From positions 1-6,121 of the forward strand of contig JAFMJX010000107.1 in the NCBI GenBank assembly GCA_017853235.1: DNA of 6,121 nt, read 5' to 3'. The DNA is from Chitinophagaceae bacterium. GTDB lineage: Bacteria > Bacteroidota > Bacteroidia > Chitinophagales > Chitinophagaceae. The notes beneath the pieces are model-generated. The model was not told the DNA's origin. It saw only the letters and a program-made list of their open reading frames with translations, and did not search any database. The position numbers were made by a program, and so were the translations under genes. The stretch's first letter is position 1, and each line of letters opens with the position of its first letter. Positions 5,166-6,121 of this stretch are shown in pieces.

Positions 5166-6121
5166 TTAATACCCTGTATTTTGTACAAGATTAGGGTTAG
5201 AAGATATATCGGCAGAAGGAATTGGATATAATTTTCTGAATGCATCTACACCAGAACCACTCTTCACACCCCCTTTCCAAGGCCATAAATAAGTGGATTC
5301 AGTGAATTTACCATATCTGATTAAATCAGAACGACGGAATCCTTCCCAATACAACTCTCTAGAACGCTCATCTAAAATGAAATCGGTGGTTAATTGACCA
5401 GAAGTGATATTTCCGTTTGAATTCCCATAAGCTCTTTGACGTAATGCATTAACATAACCTAAAGCTGTAGTAGCGTCTCCGCCAGTACCCCCTCTTAAAA
5501 CAGATTCTGCATATACTAAATACATTTCACCTAATCGGAAAATTGGGAAATCAATATCAGCAAATGTTAAACTTGATCCAGAAGTTCCATCTGCTTTGAT
5601 ATTCCTAAACTTGGTGATAGCATATCCATCTGTAAAAGTACTAACATCACTTATATCTACATTTTGACCAGTAGTATAAAACTGTGCTCTCTTATCTGTA
5701 GCACCAGTGATATCAGCAAACTTATCACTTAATGCTTTAGTGGTTCTTAAACCACCCCATCCACCATCAACTCCAAAAGTGGAAGCTACCATAGATCCAC
5801 CAATGGGAGCATGTGTTAAGAAAGTAGTACCTCCCCAGTTTTGAGTTTTCATACCATCATAGTTAATTGTCAAAATAAACTCTGATGTGTTGTTATAATT
5901 ATCAGCACGCATCAATTTAGTGTAATCACTAATTAAAGAATAACCTGCATCAATTACTTTTTTAGAATAGGCCACTGCATCCGTATATCTAGCTGTACCA
6001 GTGTATACTTGAGCATTTAAATAAATTCTTGCTAATAAAGCCCAAGCAGCCGCTTTATCTGCACGTCCATATTCATTTTTTCTAGCATCTACTAAATCCG
6101 GCTCAATTGCCTTTAATTCAG
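5166..6121 (-). CDS. SusD/RagB-like nutrient-uptake outer-membrane lipoprotein (N-terminus cut off)
   Basis: This is the C-terminal 317 residues of a SusD-family glycan-binding lipoprotein, which caps a SusC-type TonB-dependent transporter at the cell surface. The frame stays open to the window edge. The GTG at 5975 is internal, because the residues before it (GRADKAAAWALLARIYLNAQ, then YTGTARYTDAV) are the typical SusD TPR helices. Further SusD signatures in order are FPIFRLGEMYLVYAES, LDERSRELYWEGFRRSDLIR, YLWPWKGGV, and the C-terminal LYPIPSADISSNPNLVQNTGY ending. About 40% of the protein, with its signal peptide, lies beyond the edge. It is followed after 29 bp by the SusE-like gene. A susC-like gene is expected upstream, beyond position 6121. 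The substrate cannot be told from this part; galactan is inferred from the nearby GH53 gene. Confidence 0.95.
   Translation of the reverse strand, partial: ELKAIEPDLVDARKNEYGRADKAAAWALLARIYLNAQVYTGTARYTDAVAYSKKVIDAGYSLISDYTKLMRADNYNNTSEFILTINYDGMKTQNWGGTTFLTHAPIGGSMVASTFGVDGGWGGLRTTKALSDKFADITGATDKRAQFYTTGQNVDISDVSTFTDGYAITKFRNIKADGTSGSSLTFADIDFPIFRLGEMYLVYAESVLRGGTGGDATTALGYVNALRQRAYGNSNGNITSGQLTTDFILDERSRELYWEGFRRSDLIRYGKFTESTYLWPWKGGVKSGSGVDAFRKLYPIPSADISSNPNLVQNTGY

Noticed and set aside
5166..5975. Complete SusD-like gene starting at GTG 5975
   Set aside because: The frame continues open to the right edge with clear SusD TPR sequence, so the gene is a fragment cut by the window.

Overview
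The window looks like part of a polysaccharide utilization locus (PUL) from a low-GC member of the Bacteroidota. The evidence is a SusD / SusE / SusF-like gene series, Bacteroidota-style lipoprotein signals, AT-rich leaders with weak or absent Shine-Dalgarno sequences, and a GH53 glycoside hydrolase made as a lipoprotein. The protein styles would fit Chitinophagaceae or other environmental Bacteroidota, but the sequence alone does not fix the genus.

Layout. Positions 1-320 are a very AT-rich non-coding leader. It carries a perfect LacI-type operator palindrome (258-267) and a second AT-rich inverted repeat (160-178). On the + strand there follow a LacI-family regulator (321-1313) and, 27 bp later, a lipoprotein GH53 endo-beta-1,4-galactanase (1341-2384); the two are probably co-transcribed. 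A strong, near-symmetrical hairpin with A and T runs on its two sides (2399-2439) separates this pair from a convergent minus-strand operon. Read in its own direction, that operon is: a SusD-like glycan-binding lipoprotein, cut off by the right edge (6121-5166); a SusE-like lipoprotein with one Ig-like and one C-terminal binding module (5136-4309); and a larger SusF/SusE-like lipoprotein with two Ig-like domains and three tandem binding modules (4261-2462). Gaps are 29 and 47 bp, as expected for one transcript. A SusC-type TonB-dependent transporter would be expected just beyond the right edge.

Model (inference). The GH53 enzyme suggests that the substrate is beta-1,4-galactan, such as pectic or arabinogalactan side chains. 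The SusE/SusF-like proteins would capture the polymer at the cell surface, GH53 would cut it into galacto-oligosaccharides, and SusD with the unseen SusC would import them. The LacI protein would sense a galactose-derived ligand and control its own operon through the palindrome, and perhaps the sus operon too. The gene families are well known. The points most worth a second look are the LacI/operator pairing, the unusual domain counts of the two binding proteins, and the DNA-level similarity of the tandem modules, which suggests recent duplication or homogenisation.
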